A stretch of 64,000 nucleotides of DNA, taken from NCBI RefSeq assembly GCF_001684975.1, contig NZ_MAYH01000023.1, positions 712,572 through 776,571 on the forward strand, given 5' to 3'. The DNA is from Chryseobacterium artocarpi. GTDB taxonomy: Bacteria; Bacteroidota; Bacteroidia; Flavobacteriales; Weeksellaceae. A program made the translations under genes and the position numbers. Below, piece by piece: positions 1 to 7,151 of the stretch (its first letter is position 1; each line of letters opens with the position of its first letter). Below the pieces are notes generated by a model, which saw only the letters and a list, made by a program, of their open reading frames with translations, ran no database searches and had not been told where the DNA came from.

Positions 1-16
1 TAATTTTGTAAAGTGA

Positions 17-367
17 TCAACATTTAAGATTGGGATTCGGGTAGTTATCGCTTTGGTCTTCCATTGTATTATCTATACATACAAAGTCTTTTTCTACTAA
101 AAGCTTTACAAGCCCAGCCTGCCCGTCAAACCCGACAATATCTGTAGATACAAGCTCCTCAACCATTGCAGCAGGCATTTTCATTACAATTTTATTTTCA
201 ATAAAAGCAGCCGATAATGCACGGTCATCTGTTCTTTCTATAGCATAGATGAATGGTCTGTCTACAAATTCTGTGAAACTGGAAACAATTCCCTTTTCCC
301 CCAATTCTGAAACTTCTGATTGAGTTAAACGAAACCTTATTGAGTTGTCTTTTATTCTAATTTTCAT
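17..367 (-). CDS. DUF7009 family protein
   Basis: Small soluble protein of about 116 residues beginning MKIRIKDNSIRFRL, with no signal peptide or membrane segment. It resembles the DUF7009 family, found in Bacteroidota next to molybdenum cofactor genes. The reading frame extends upstream to an ATG at 397 (126 residues), but the MKIRIKxNSIRxRLTQ opening is what I recall as the family N-terminus, so I chose the internal ATG at 367. Both starts have an A/G-rich stretch close by, so the RBS does not decide. It is last in a same-strand series moaD, moaE, fdhD, DUF7009, suggesting a role in maturation of a molybdoenzyme; the biochemical function is unknown. A hairpin repeat separates it from fdhD. 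Confidence 0.75.
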   Translation of the reverse strand: MKIRIKDNSIRFRLTQSEVSELGEKGIVSSFTEFVDRPFIYAIERTDDRALSAAFIENKIVMKMPAAMVEELVSTDIVGFDGQAGLVKLLVEKDFVCIDNTMEDQSDNYPNPNLKC

Positions 368-405
368 ATCCTTTATTTCTGTTTGCACCACTGACATACC
401 TCTTT

Positions 406-453
406 ATTAGTGCATTAGTGGCTATTTTATTTTTTTGCCACGGATGCACGAAT
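406..453. repeat. Imperfect inverted repeat, REP-like hairpin element
   Basis: The 17-nt arms ATTAGTGCATTAGTGGC (406-422) and GCCACGGATGCACGAAT (437-453) are reverse complements with three mismatches and a 14-nt T-rich loop. The right arm recurs as diverged half copies at 1863-1882 and 5262-5287. It lies between fdhD and the DUF7009 gene and could act as a dispersed repeat or an mRNA-processing hairpin. Confidence 0.6.
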
Positions 454-472
454 GATTTTTGTGGCGTGGTAG

Positions 473-1342
473 TTATTTTTCGATTATTTTATGGAAACTG
501 CTTTGATTATAAATATTAAACCTGTTATCTCTGAGAAACCCCAGCAAAGTCATATTAAACTCTTTAGCGAGATCAACTGCAAGACTGGACGGTGCTCCTA
601 TTGCCGCCACAATAGAAATTCCTGCCATAGCTGCTTTCTGAATCAGTTCAAAGCTGGCTCTTCCACTAAGTACCAAAATATGATCTTTCAATGGAAGTTG
701 TCCGGTAAACAAAGTGTGTCCTATCAGTTTATCCAATGCATTATGCCTTCCGACATCTTCTCGTAAAGCCAGCAGATTCCCATTAAAATCAAAAATACCG
801 GATGCATGAATACCGCCTGTTGCACTGAAATTATTCTGGAAAGACTGTAAGTTTTCGGATAACTGATATATCTTTTGCAATGTTATAGCCTGTTGTTCCT
901 GTTCAATATTCTGGAAAGTACTTACTGTTTTTATGGATTCGATAGAGCCTTTTCCGCAGACTCCACAACTGGAAGTGGTATAAAAATTTCTATCTGCATT
1001 TTTAAGCTGGGGAACAAAATCATCTGCCATTTCCACTTCGATGACGTTTTCTCTATTTATGGAACATTCGGCACTGGGATGATCTATATTTTTGATCTGG
1101 TTATATCCTGAAATAATTCCTTCTGTGAACAGAAAACCGGCAGCAAGTTCGGCATCATTACCGGGAGTCCGCATGGTGACAGATATATTTTTAGTTTCCC
1201 TTTGATCTTTTCCATAAGATATACGGATTTCCAAAGGTTCTTCTACCGAAATATCATCTGTATAAGGAAAACTGTTGTTTCCTTTTACTTTGACAATATC
1301 GATCTGCCTTACAGATTTATTTTCTAATATATTGGTTTTCAT
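473..1342 (-). CDS. fdhD: Formate dehydrogenase accessory sulfurtransferase FdhD
   Basis: FdhD transfers sulfur from the cysteine desulfurase IscS to the molybdenum cofactor of formate dehydrogenases, in the cytoplasm. The 289-residue length is normal. Visible family features are VTMRTPGNDAELAAGFLFTEG at about residues 55-75, the catalytic CxxC motif in SSCGVCGKGS (Cys126 and Cys129), the TGGIHASGIF segment, LREDVGRHNALDKLIG, and the C-terminal block from LSGRASFELIQKA to GAPSSLAVDLA. It sits in a minus-strand cluster directly after moaE (47 nt gap), which fits coordinated supply of Moco and its sulfuration. No formate dehydrogenase structural gene is in the window; it may lie beyond the left edge. 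Confidence 0.95.
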   Translation of the reverse strand: MKTNILENKSVRQIDIVKVKGNNSFPYTDDISVEEPLEIRISYGKDQRETKNISVTMRTPGNDAELAAGFLFTEGIISGYNQIKNIDHPSAECSINRENVIEVEMADDFVPQLKNADRNFYTTSSCGVCGKGSIESIKTVSTFQNIEQEQQAITLQKIYQLSENLQSFQNNFSATGGIHASGIFDFNGNLLALREDVGRHNALDKLIGHTLFTGQLPLKDHILVLSGRASFELIQKAAMAGISIVAAIGAPSSLAVDLAKEFNMTLLGFLRDNRFNIYNQSSFHKIIEK

Positions 1343-1389
1343 ATCTTAATAATCTGGTATAGTAAATATACGAAATTTCGTCCTTCCAA

Positions 1390-1806
1390 CTACGGATGTG
1401 CAGAAACCCATTCTTCACCATCTTCAAAAATTTCTTTTTTCCATATAGGAACGGTTTGCTTTATGGTATCAATCACATAACGGCAAGCTTCAAAAACCGC
1501 ATCTCGGTGTCCGTCACTTACCACAATTACTACCGCAGCATCACCAGGAAACAAAATTCCGGTACGATGATGTACAACGATATTACGTACAGAAAAACGG
1601 GATATAGCCTGATCCACAATCTTCCTGATTTCTTTTACAGCCATAGCTTGATAGCATTCATATTCCAGCCGAACCACCTTTTTATTTTTTGTGACGTTCC
1701 GAACTGTTCCTATAAATGTTGCAATGCCACCACTACTCAGATCTTCAGCCAAGGTGAGACATTCGGTTATGCTTAAAATATTATCTGTGATTTTGATATC
1801 GACCAT
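1390..1806 (-). CDS. moaE: Molybdopterin synthase catalytic subunit MoaE
   Basis: MoaE is the large subunit of molybdopterin synthase and converts cyclic pyranopterin monophosphate to molybdopterin using the thiocarboxylated C-terminus of MoaD. The 138-residue length fits. Recognisable blocks are ATFIGTVRNVTKNKKV near the N-terminus, the RTGILFPGDAAVVIVVSDGH segment, the conserved FEACRYVIDTIKQTVPIWKKE region carrying the catalytic Lys residues, and the C-terminal GEEWV. It follows moaD on the same strand after about 100 nt of intergenic DNA that contains a diverged copy of the GCCACGAAT repeat. Confidence 0.95.
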   Translation of the reverse strand: MVDIKITDNILSITECLTLAEDLSSGGIATFIGTVRNVTKNKKVVRLEYECYQAMAVKEIRKIVDQAISRFSVRNIVVHHRTGILFPGDAAVVIVVSDGHRDAVFEACRYVIDTIKQTVPIWKKEIFEDGEEWVSAHP

Positions 1807-1862
1807 TTATTTCTTTTTTTCCTTTGATTCTAAATCTGATTTTGTTGTTTAATGACAGGAAA

Positions 1863-1882
1863 CCGCCACGAATCCACGATTG
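1863..1882. repeat. Diverged half copy of the GCCACGAAT dispersed repeat
   Basis: CCGCCACGAATCCACGATTG matches the right arm of the hairpin element at 437-453 and the copy at 5262-5287. It lies in the moaD-moaE gap. Confidence 0.45.
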
Positions 1883-1903
1883 TTTGGTTCAAATGATTAT
1901 AAA

Positions 1904-2146
1904 TTATCCTCCGCTTACAGGTGGAATAAGTGCTATTTCATCTGTGTTTACAATAGTTTGATCATCTTCTGCATATTCTTCATTTACAGCAATGAAATAG
2001 GATTTCAGTTTTACCAATTGAGGAAAATCTTCTTCCAGTATTCTTTTTAACTGACCAACGTTCAGATCATCCTGTGTTTCCAGTTCTTTTTCTGCAGCTC
2101 CCAAAATATCTTTCGTTATTCCAAAAGCTAGTATTTTAAGTTTCAT
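1904..2146 (-). CDS. moaD: Molybdopterin synthase sulfur carrier subunit MoaD (MoaD/ThiS family)
   Basis: An 80-residue beta-grasp sulfur carrier ending in the diagnostic PPVSGG; the terminal Gly-Gly is adenylated and thiocarboxylated to donate sulfur to MoaE. The protein begins MKLKILAFGITKDILG. The open frame runs upstream to 2425, but that part lies inside the neighbouring transporter gene in another frame and has no MoaD-like character, so the start at 2146 is clear. It lies 20 nt downstream of the TauE/SafE gene and upstream of moaE, so the three are probably one transcript. Confidence 0.93.
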   Translation of the reverse strand: MKLKILAFGITKDILGAAEKELETQDDLNVGQLKRILEEDFPQLVKLKSYFIAVNEEYAEDDQTIVNTDEIALIPPVSGG

Positions 2147-2166
2147 TCTATTTTTTAAAATAAATT

Positions 2167-2916
2167 TTACCAATATTTTATCAAAACATTTATACCTGCA
2201 ACCAATACAAGTATAGCCGTCATTCTTTTTATAATCAATGGGTTCCATTTCAGAGACATTCTTGAACCGATCTGTCCACCGATCAAAACAGCCAGACATA
2301 AACTCAGAATCCTGAAATAATCCATATCTACTGATAATTTTGACAACTGTCCTACAATTCCGGACAAAGAATTTGCCAGTATAAAAACACTGGAAGTAGC
2401 TGCAATTTTTCTCGGAGTATCCCATTTCATGAGATTAAGCAATGGAGAAAGGAAAATTCCGCCTCCAATACCAACTAAACCGGACAAAAAGCCAATTCCA
2501 CCCCCTAGAAAACTGTTCCCTAATAAGGATGTTCTGGAATTCTGTAAGGTCTTTTCATCTACTTTAGTATCTGTTTTTACCCATAATAAGATTGCTGCAA
2601 TGATCAGCGTAATCCCCAGAATCAGGAAGAATGTTTCCTGACTGATTTTCAGAATAGCTCCCAGATACGCCATGGGAACACTGACGAGTGTAATGGGGAT
2701 TACTTTTTTCCAATCTACCTGTTTATTTTTAATATAAATATATGCACCTCCTACTACCACAATGACATTACAGATCAATGCTGTTAACCTTATTTCCTGG
2801 TAAGGAAGGGCATACATCGCCAAAACAGCAAGGTAACTGGAGCCACCTCCAAATCCTACCGATGAATACACAAAGGCTATTATCAAAAAGAACAGAAAAA
2901 TCTCCCAATGTCCCAT
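2167..2916 (-). CDS. Sulfite exporter TauE/SafE family membrane protein
   Basis: A 249-residue polytopic membrane protein with about eight hydrophobic segments and two glycine-rich family repeats: FVYSSVGFGGGSSYLAVLA near the N-terminus and FLSGLVGIGGGIFLSPLLNL in the middle. These are typical of the TauE/SafE (former DUF81) family, which moves sulfite, sulfonates or related anions across the inner membrane. It is first in the cluster with moaD, moaE and fdhD. Export of a sulfur by-product or uptake of an anion linked to molybdoenzyme activity is an inference from position only; the substrate is unknown. Confidence 0.88.
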   Translation of the reverse strand: MGHWEIFLFFLIIAFVYSSVGFGGGSSYLAVLAMYALPYQEIRLTALICNVIVVVGGAYIYIKNKQVDWKKVIPITLVSVPMAYLGAILKISQETFFLILGITLIIAAILLWVKTDTKVDEKTLQNSRTSLLGNSFLGGGIGFLSGLVGIGGGIFLSPLLNLMKWDTPRKIAATSSVFILANSLSGIVGQLSKLSVDMDYFRILSLCLAVLIGGQIGSRMSLKWNPLIIKRMTAILVLVAGINVLIKYW

Positions 2917-3070
2917 ACTATTTTATTGAAGATTAATTTTATTACAATAATACTCATTTTAAGCCTTGTTTTATGAGAGAAAATATAAAAGTCTATACTG
3001 TAATTTGTGAAAAAAATGTCATAAATTGTGTATCTAAGGAATACTGTAATGTAATCTCTTTATCATTTAT

Positions 3071-3078
3071 TAAATTTG
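3071..3078 (+). promoter_or_regulatory. Possible -7 box (TAAATTTG) upstream of the Dyp peroxidase
   Basis: TAAATTTG matches the Bacteroidota -7 consensus TAnnTTTG and ends 21 nt before the ATG at 3100. No convincing TTG -33 element is seen at the usual distance. Confidence 0.35.
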
Positions 3079-3099
3079 ATTGATCAGAAATAATTTAAA

Positions 3100-4053
3100 A
3101 TGTCAATAAACGAAACACCAAACAAGATGAATTCCCAAAACGTCACCGATTATCCTAACAACAATACCTATTTTCTGGTTTGGAACTTTAAACAGGATGC
3201 CGATTCTTCCAAAATTAAAGCTGTATTTCAGAGAATGTGCGCTTTGATTATCAACCTTAATAATTCTGCTCTCGACCGTTTCCCAGATTCAAAGGCAAGC
3301 GTTGTAATGGGTATTGGATATGAGGCATGGCTACAACTGGAACTTCCTACTCCGCTTCCTAAAGAGTTTAAAAAATTTGAGGAAATAAAAGGCAGCAAAC
3401 ACACTGCTGTAAGTACGAGAGGTGATCTTCATTTTCATATTCGTGCAGACGAGAAAAGCTTTGCCTATGATATGGCTTCTACGATCTCAGATTTTATGAA
3501 AGACATTGCAGATTGTGTGGTAGAAGTTCAGGGATTCCGTTATTGGGATAGCAGATCTATCTTAGGTTTTGTGGATGGTACAGAGAATCCGCATGGTAAA
3601 GACCGTGATTATTTTGCCATTATTGGAGAAACAGATCCCGAGTATCAAGGGGGAAGCTATCTTTTCACACAAAAATACATCCATAATATGAATGCCTGGA
3701 AATCTCTTTCTGTGGAAGATCAGGAAAAAGTAATCGGAAGATCAAAGGAACAGGATATTGAGATGGATGATGATGTAAAGCCTAAAAACTCTCATATTGC
3801 ATTAGCGAATGTTGGTGATGATTTTAAAGTGGTGAGAGATAATATGCCTTTCGGAAATGTTTCCACGAATGAAATGGGGACTTATTTTATTTGTTACGCA
3901 AGTACTTTCAGCACGGTAGAAAAAATGCTTACCAATATGTTTATTGGTGATCCTCCAGGAAATTATGACCGCATCCTGGATTTCAGTACAGCGCAGACAG
4001 GAACCTTATTTTTTGTTCCATCAGCAGATATGTTGGATGATTTTTCCTCTTAG
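3100..4053 (+). CDS. Dyp-type (dye-decolorizing) heme peroxidase, YfeX-like
   Basis: A 317-residue heme peroxidase of the Dyp family. The hallmark GFVDGTENP lies at residues 156-164, with Asp159 the predicted distal catalytic acid. KNSHIALAN supplies the likely proximal heme ligand His232, and VRDNMPFGN the conserved distal Arg246. The C-terminal YASTFSTVEKMLTNMFIG followed by FVPSADMLDDF is typical of the YfeX/EfeB branch. There is no Tat or Sec signal, so it is probably cytoplasmic; some family members are encapsulin cargo, but no encapsulin gene is nearby. It stands alone on the plus strand, convergent with the DUF1062 gene across a shared terminator. The physiological substrate is unknown. 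Confidence 0.92.
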   Translation: MSINETPNKMNSQNVTDYPNNNTYFLVWNFKQDADSSKIKAVFQRMCALIINLNNSALDRFPDSKASVVMGIGYEAWLQLELPTPLPKEFKKFEEIKGSKHTAVSTRGDLHFHIRADEKSFAYDMASTISDFMKDIADCVVEVQGFRYWDSRSILGFVDGTENPHGKDRDYFAIIGETDPEYQGGSYLFTQKYIHNMNAWKSLSVEDQEKVIGRSKEQDIEMDDDVKPKNSHIALANVGDDFKVVRDNMPFGNVSTNEMGTYFICYASTFSTVEKMLTNMFIGDPPGNYDRILDFSTAQTGTLFFVPSADMLDDFSS

Positions 4054-4081
4054 GTTTATTGAAGATTTACTATATAAGATA

Positions 4082-4115
4082 AATGGACCGCTTCTTCTGA
4101 AACGGTCCATTTTTT
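4082..4115. terminator. Bidirectional intrinsic terminator
   Basis: Stem AATGGACCG (4082-4090) and CGGTCCATT (4103-4111), followed by T's. It lies between convergent genes and overlaps the stop of the DUF1062 gene. Confidence 0.85.
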
Positions 4116-4755
4116 ATTCTGAGATTATTAATTCCGAATGTATGTTTTCGCTTTGTAAAATCCTTTTTAATTTTTCTTTCACAACCTGAATAATTTCTCC
4201 GTTTTTTATTTTATTTTTCTTTTGTAATGGTTTTCCCTGAACAAAAATTCCATTAATTTCTATTAATTGATTCAGTTTGCCTGATGAAAGGTGTAAACAT
4301 CTTCTGACAACGGTTGATATTCGAAGGTTAAAATCAAAAGGGCTATGAACTTTAAAGGAGAATATCTCATCTTCAGAACTTTTCATTTGCTCTTCTAAAA
4401 TTTCCTCATACAGAATCTCATATTCTACACTTTCAAGATCTGCTTCAACATTATTTTTTCGTCTTGTCTCCTGTGAAAATGCATATTCCCAAGCCAAATC
4501 GGTATCATTTTCTGAAAATCTATTAAAGATATCTTTACTGATAGATTCTGTTCTGATTCTGGAGAATATAGTCATATTGTAGCGGTTATTACATTTTACA
4601 CATCTGTAAATTAACCATATATCAATGTTTTTTTTCTGGGCATTTAATCTGAATTTATCACTGCAATGAAATCTGTCGCTGTCACAATGATTGCATTTCT
4701 TTTTTAAGGTGGGAGTATTTTTCGCTTTGATCTCCCATATATACTGTATACTCAT
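4114..4755 (-). CDS. DUF1062 domain-containing protein
   Basis: A 213-residue cytoplasmic protein. The N-terminal half reads as DUF1062: a tryptophan near the start, CNHCDSDRF and CVKCNNRYN forming two CxxC pairs that could bind zinc (around residues 21-24 and 52-55), and FRLNAQKKNIDIWLIYRC between them. The C-terminal part, RRCLHLSSGKLNQLIEINGIFVQGKPLQKKNKIKNGE, resembles an S4-like RNA-binding segment, which is common in this family. The function is not established; a nucleic-acid-binding role is inferred from these two parts. Confidence 0.85.
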   Translation of the reverse strand: MSIQYIWEIKAKNTPTLKKKCNHCDSDRFHCSDKFRLNAQKKNIDIWLIYRCVKCNNRYNMTIFSRIRTESISKDIFNRFSENDTDLAWEYAFSQETRRKNNVEADLESVEYEILYEEILEEQMKSSEDEIFSFKVHSPFDFNLRISTVVRRCLHLSSGKLNQLIEINGIFVQGKPLQKKNKIKNGEIIQVVKEKLKRILQSENIHSELIISE

Positions 4756-5261
4756 TCTTATCGTGCTTAATATTCTTTGTAAGATTTTTACATATTATTC
4801 ACGCATTACCAATCGTAAGATCTTATACAGTAGAAAAATAAATGCACAAAAGCTTCGCATCTATTCTCTATTCAAATTTGACTGATAAATATGTCAAAAA
4901 GGAATACAAAATGCAGCTGCTCTCTCAGCAATACGGTAAATAATATGATAAACAAGAACCTGTTCGGGTAGATTTACCCAAACGAAAGAATCATTAACCT
5001 GTGGTTGTGAAGGCTAATATTAAGCGATAATAGGTTTACGAGCTGTTCTCAAAACGAATTGTTTACTTGATTGATATAAAAGTAGTGATTTTTTTGTTTT
5101 GAAACATAAAGCGTATAGGTTTTTTCAAAAGATGAGAAAAATTAATCATTGTAAGTGTGTGTGTGTTGTTGGAAAGCGCAAAGACGCTAATTATTTATTT
5201 TAGTTATGCATTAAGGCGCGAGGATTTTATCTGCGATAAAATTGAATATGGCTTTGTTTTA

Positions 5262-5287
5262 ATTGCCACGAATGCATGAATTATTTT
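5262..5287. repeat. Copy of the GCCACGAAT dispersed repeat
   Basis: Contains ATTGCCACGAATGCATGAAT, close to the right arm of the hairpin at 437-453. Imperfect CGCAAAGACGC and GCGCGAGG motifs lie 40-90 nt to its left. Confidence 0.5.
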
Positions 5288-5396
5288 ATTTACTCATAAG
5301 TCTATGTACCTATGAGGTTAAAAAAAATCTAATTAAATATACACACCTATTAAAAAATTCTGCGCACTATGTATAATCTATGAGAAAGTTTTAAAA

Positions 5397-5428
5397 TAAA
5401 AAAGGGTCCTCATCATGTGAAGACCCTT
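5397..5428 (-). terminator. Intrinsic terminator of the SusC/SusD operon
   Basis: On the minus strand, AAGGGTC (5422-5428) and GACCCTT (5402-5408) form a stem followed by TTTTTTATTTT. It lies about 100 nt past the SusD stop. Confidence 0.8.
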
Positions 5429-5530
5429 GAGCGGGAAATAGGGAGAACCACCACCCTTCAAGCATAACCTCGATATTTCAAAACTTCATGAGCTTAAAGT
5501 TTAAAATTTCCCCACACTATTTCTATTAGA

Positions 5531-7144
5531 TTAATAACCGCTGTTCTGGGTTAAATTTGGATTTGCAGTAATATCAGCAGATGGAATAGGAAATATATTA
5601 AATTTAGTATCTACAGCTTTCCCATCTTTTGTATTTCCTTTCCAGCTCCAAACATAATCTCCAGGGGTAAATTTGTTGAAACGGATAAGGTCTGTTCTTC
5701 TGGTAAGCTCCCATGAAAGCTCTCTTGATCTTTCGTCCAAAATGAAATTAAGATTCAGCTCTGCATTGGAAATTGCACCATTTCCGTTGTTATAAGCTCT
5801 GTTTCTTACCACATTAATATAAGTAAGTGCAGAAGACGAGTTTCCTGTTCTGAAATATGCTTCCGCAGCAGTAAGATATGCTTCTGAAAGACGGAACATC
5901 GGGAAATCTGTATCCACATACGCTGCATCTGAACCTGGATTGCCGTTTTTATCCACATTTCTCCATTTTGTAAAGGCATATCCATCCTGGAAAGTTCCCG
6001 GAAGTGCTGCAATTTCTTTTTTGTGACCAACATTAAAAATCAATGCTCTGCTATCATTTTTGGTAAAAGCATTAGGATCTGTTGTTTTGAAATTCTGATC
6101 AGCAGATTGGAATTTATTAACAAATTCAGGGCGCAGACGGATATTTCCCCAGCCGCCGGCAATTCCCATATTCAGGTAGTTGAGCATCGTTCCCCCAGTT
6201 TGTGCCAGTACAAAGAATGTAGTTCCGCCATATGTTTTTGATCTGATACCGTCCATATTCAGGGACCAGATAATTTCAGGTGAAGTATTGTTGTCTGCCA
6301 GGAAATTGTATAGGTATTTCGGAGATAGGCTGTAATGGCTTAGAATCACTTTTTCAGCATATTCTGCTGCTTTATTCCATTGTGGAGATTTTGTATAAAC
6401 CTCTGCGTTCAGATATAGTCTTGATAACAGGAAATTAGCAGCCGTTTTATCTACTCTTCCATATTCATTGGTTGCCGGAAGAATCGTCTCAATATCTTTT
6501 AATTCTTTTTCTACATAAGCATATAAATCATTAGGCATGATTTGTTTAGGTAAAAACTGAGGATCAAGCTTATCAGCATCCGTCACAAAAGGTACTTTTC
6601 CAAAGGTATCCAATAGCACCCAATAAGAATAGGCTCTCAGAAAACGTACTTCTGCTCTGAAATATGCAACTTCTTTCTTAAAATCAGGGTTTGTGTGACC
6701 TCTCTCCTGCATTTTCTCATCTGTAGTCTGTCTTAAAAACTCATTGGTATAGCCGATGATCTGATATAATCTTGCATAATAACCATTCAGAATTGCAGTA
6801 TTGGAATCCCAGCTGTTGGTTGCCATCTGTCTCAAACCATTCGATTGTGAGCCCATGATCGCTTCATCGGTTGTAAGCACCTGAACATAGAATGCCAGAC
6901 GGATAAATGAGCTGTATCCCTCATCAAAATTACCCATATCAGGATCTCCGGTAGGACCTTGCTGTCCGCTCAAACATAATGCTGCATAACATTTGGCAAG
7001 AACTCCTTTGTAATTTTCAGGTTTGGAATAGATTTGCTCAGTTGTCACAATATTCGGATCAATAGGCTCTGTATCAAGGTCTCCGACACACGAGATTACC
7101 GAGAAAAGCAAAAGGATAAAAGGTATTATATATAAACGTTTCAT
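5531..7144 (-). CDS. SusD/RagB family outer-membrane substrate-binding lipoprotein
   Basis: A 537-residue SusD-like surface lipoprotein, the lid of the SusCD nutrient importer. The signal peptide MKRLYIIPFILLLFSVISC places the lipidated Cys at residue 19. The N-terminal SusD-like region (DTEPIDPNIVTTEQIYSKPENYKGVLAKCYAAL) and TPR-like helices with EVRFLRAYSYWVLLDTFG are typical, as is the C-terminal RagB/SusD signature (LSEAYLTAAEAYFRTG, FILDERSRELSWELTRRTDLIRF). It starts 7 nt after the SusC gene and is co-transcribed with it. The ligand cannot be read from the sequence; the neighbouring histidine phosphatase suggests a phosphorylated compound or its products. Confidence 0.95.
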   Translation of the reverse strand: MKRLYIIPFILLLFSVISCVGDLDTEPIDPNIVTTEQIYSKPENYKGVLAKCYAALCLSGQQGPTGDPDMGNFDEGYSSFIRLAFYVQVLTTDEAIMGSQSNGLRQMATNSWDSNTAILNGYYARLYQIIGYTNEFLRQTTDEKMQERGHTNPDFKKEVAYFRAEVRFLRAYSYWVLLDTFGKVPFVTDADKLDPQFLPKQIMPNDLYAYVEKELKDIETILPATNEYGRVDKTAANFLLSRLYLNAEVYTKSPQWNKAAEYAEKVILSHYSLSPKYLYNFLADNNTSPEIIWSLNMDGIRSKTYGGTTFFVLAQTGGTMLNYLNMGIAGGWGNIRLRPEFVNKFQSADQNFKTTDPNAFTKNDSRALIFNVGHKKEIAALPGTFQDGYAFTKWRNVDKNGNPGSDAAYVDTDFPMFRLSEAYLTAAEAYFRTGNSSSALTYINVVRNRAYNNGNGAISNAELNLNFILDERSRELSWELTRRTDLIRFNKFTPGDYVWSWKGNTKDGKAVDTKFNIFPIPSADITANPNLTQNSGY

Positions 7145-7151
7145 AGTTTAA

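Larger units (their letters stand above)
4756..5530. other. Long intergenic region without a gene
   Basis: I see no coding sequence. It is AT-rich and carries a small inverted repeat (GGGTA/TACCC at 4966-4979), a hairpin GATTTTATC/GATAAAATT (5223-5243), a GCCACGAAT-family repeat (5262-5287) and the terminator of the downstream SusD gene (5397-5428). Confidence 0.6.

Noticed and set aside
2147..2425. Upstream extension of the moaD frame
   Set aside because: It lies wholly or mostly inside the TauE/SafE gene in another frame and lacks MoaD-like sequence; the 80-residue protein alone matches the family.
5429..5465. tRNA-like look of GAGCGGGAAATAGGGAGAACC next to the SusD terminator
   Set aside because: No T-loop consensus, anticodon stem or acceptor pairing can be built from it.
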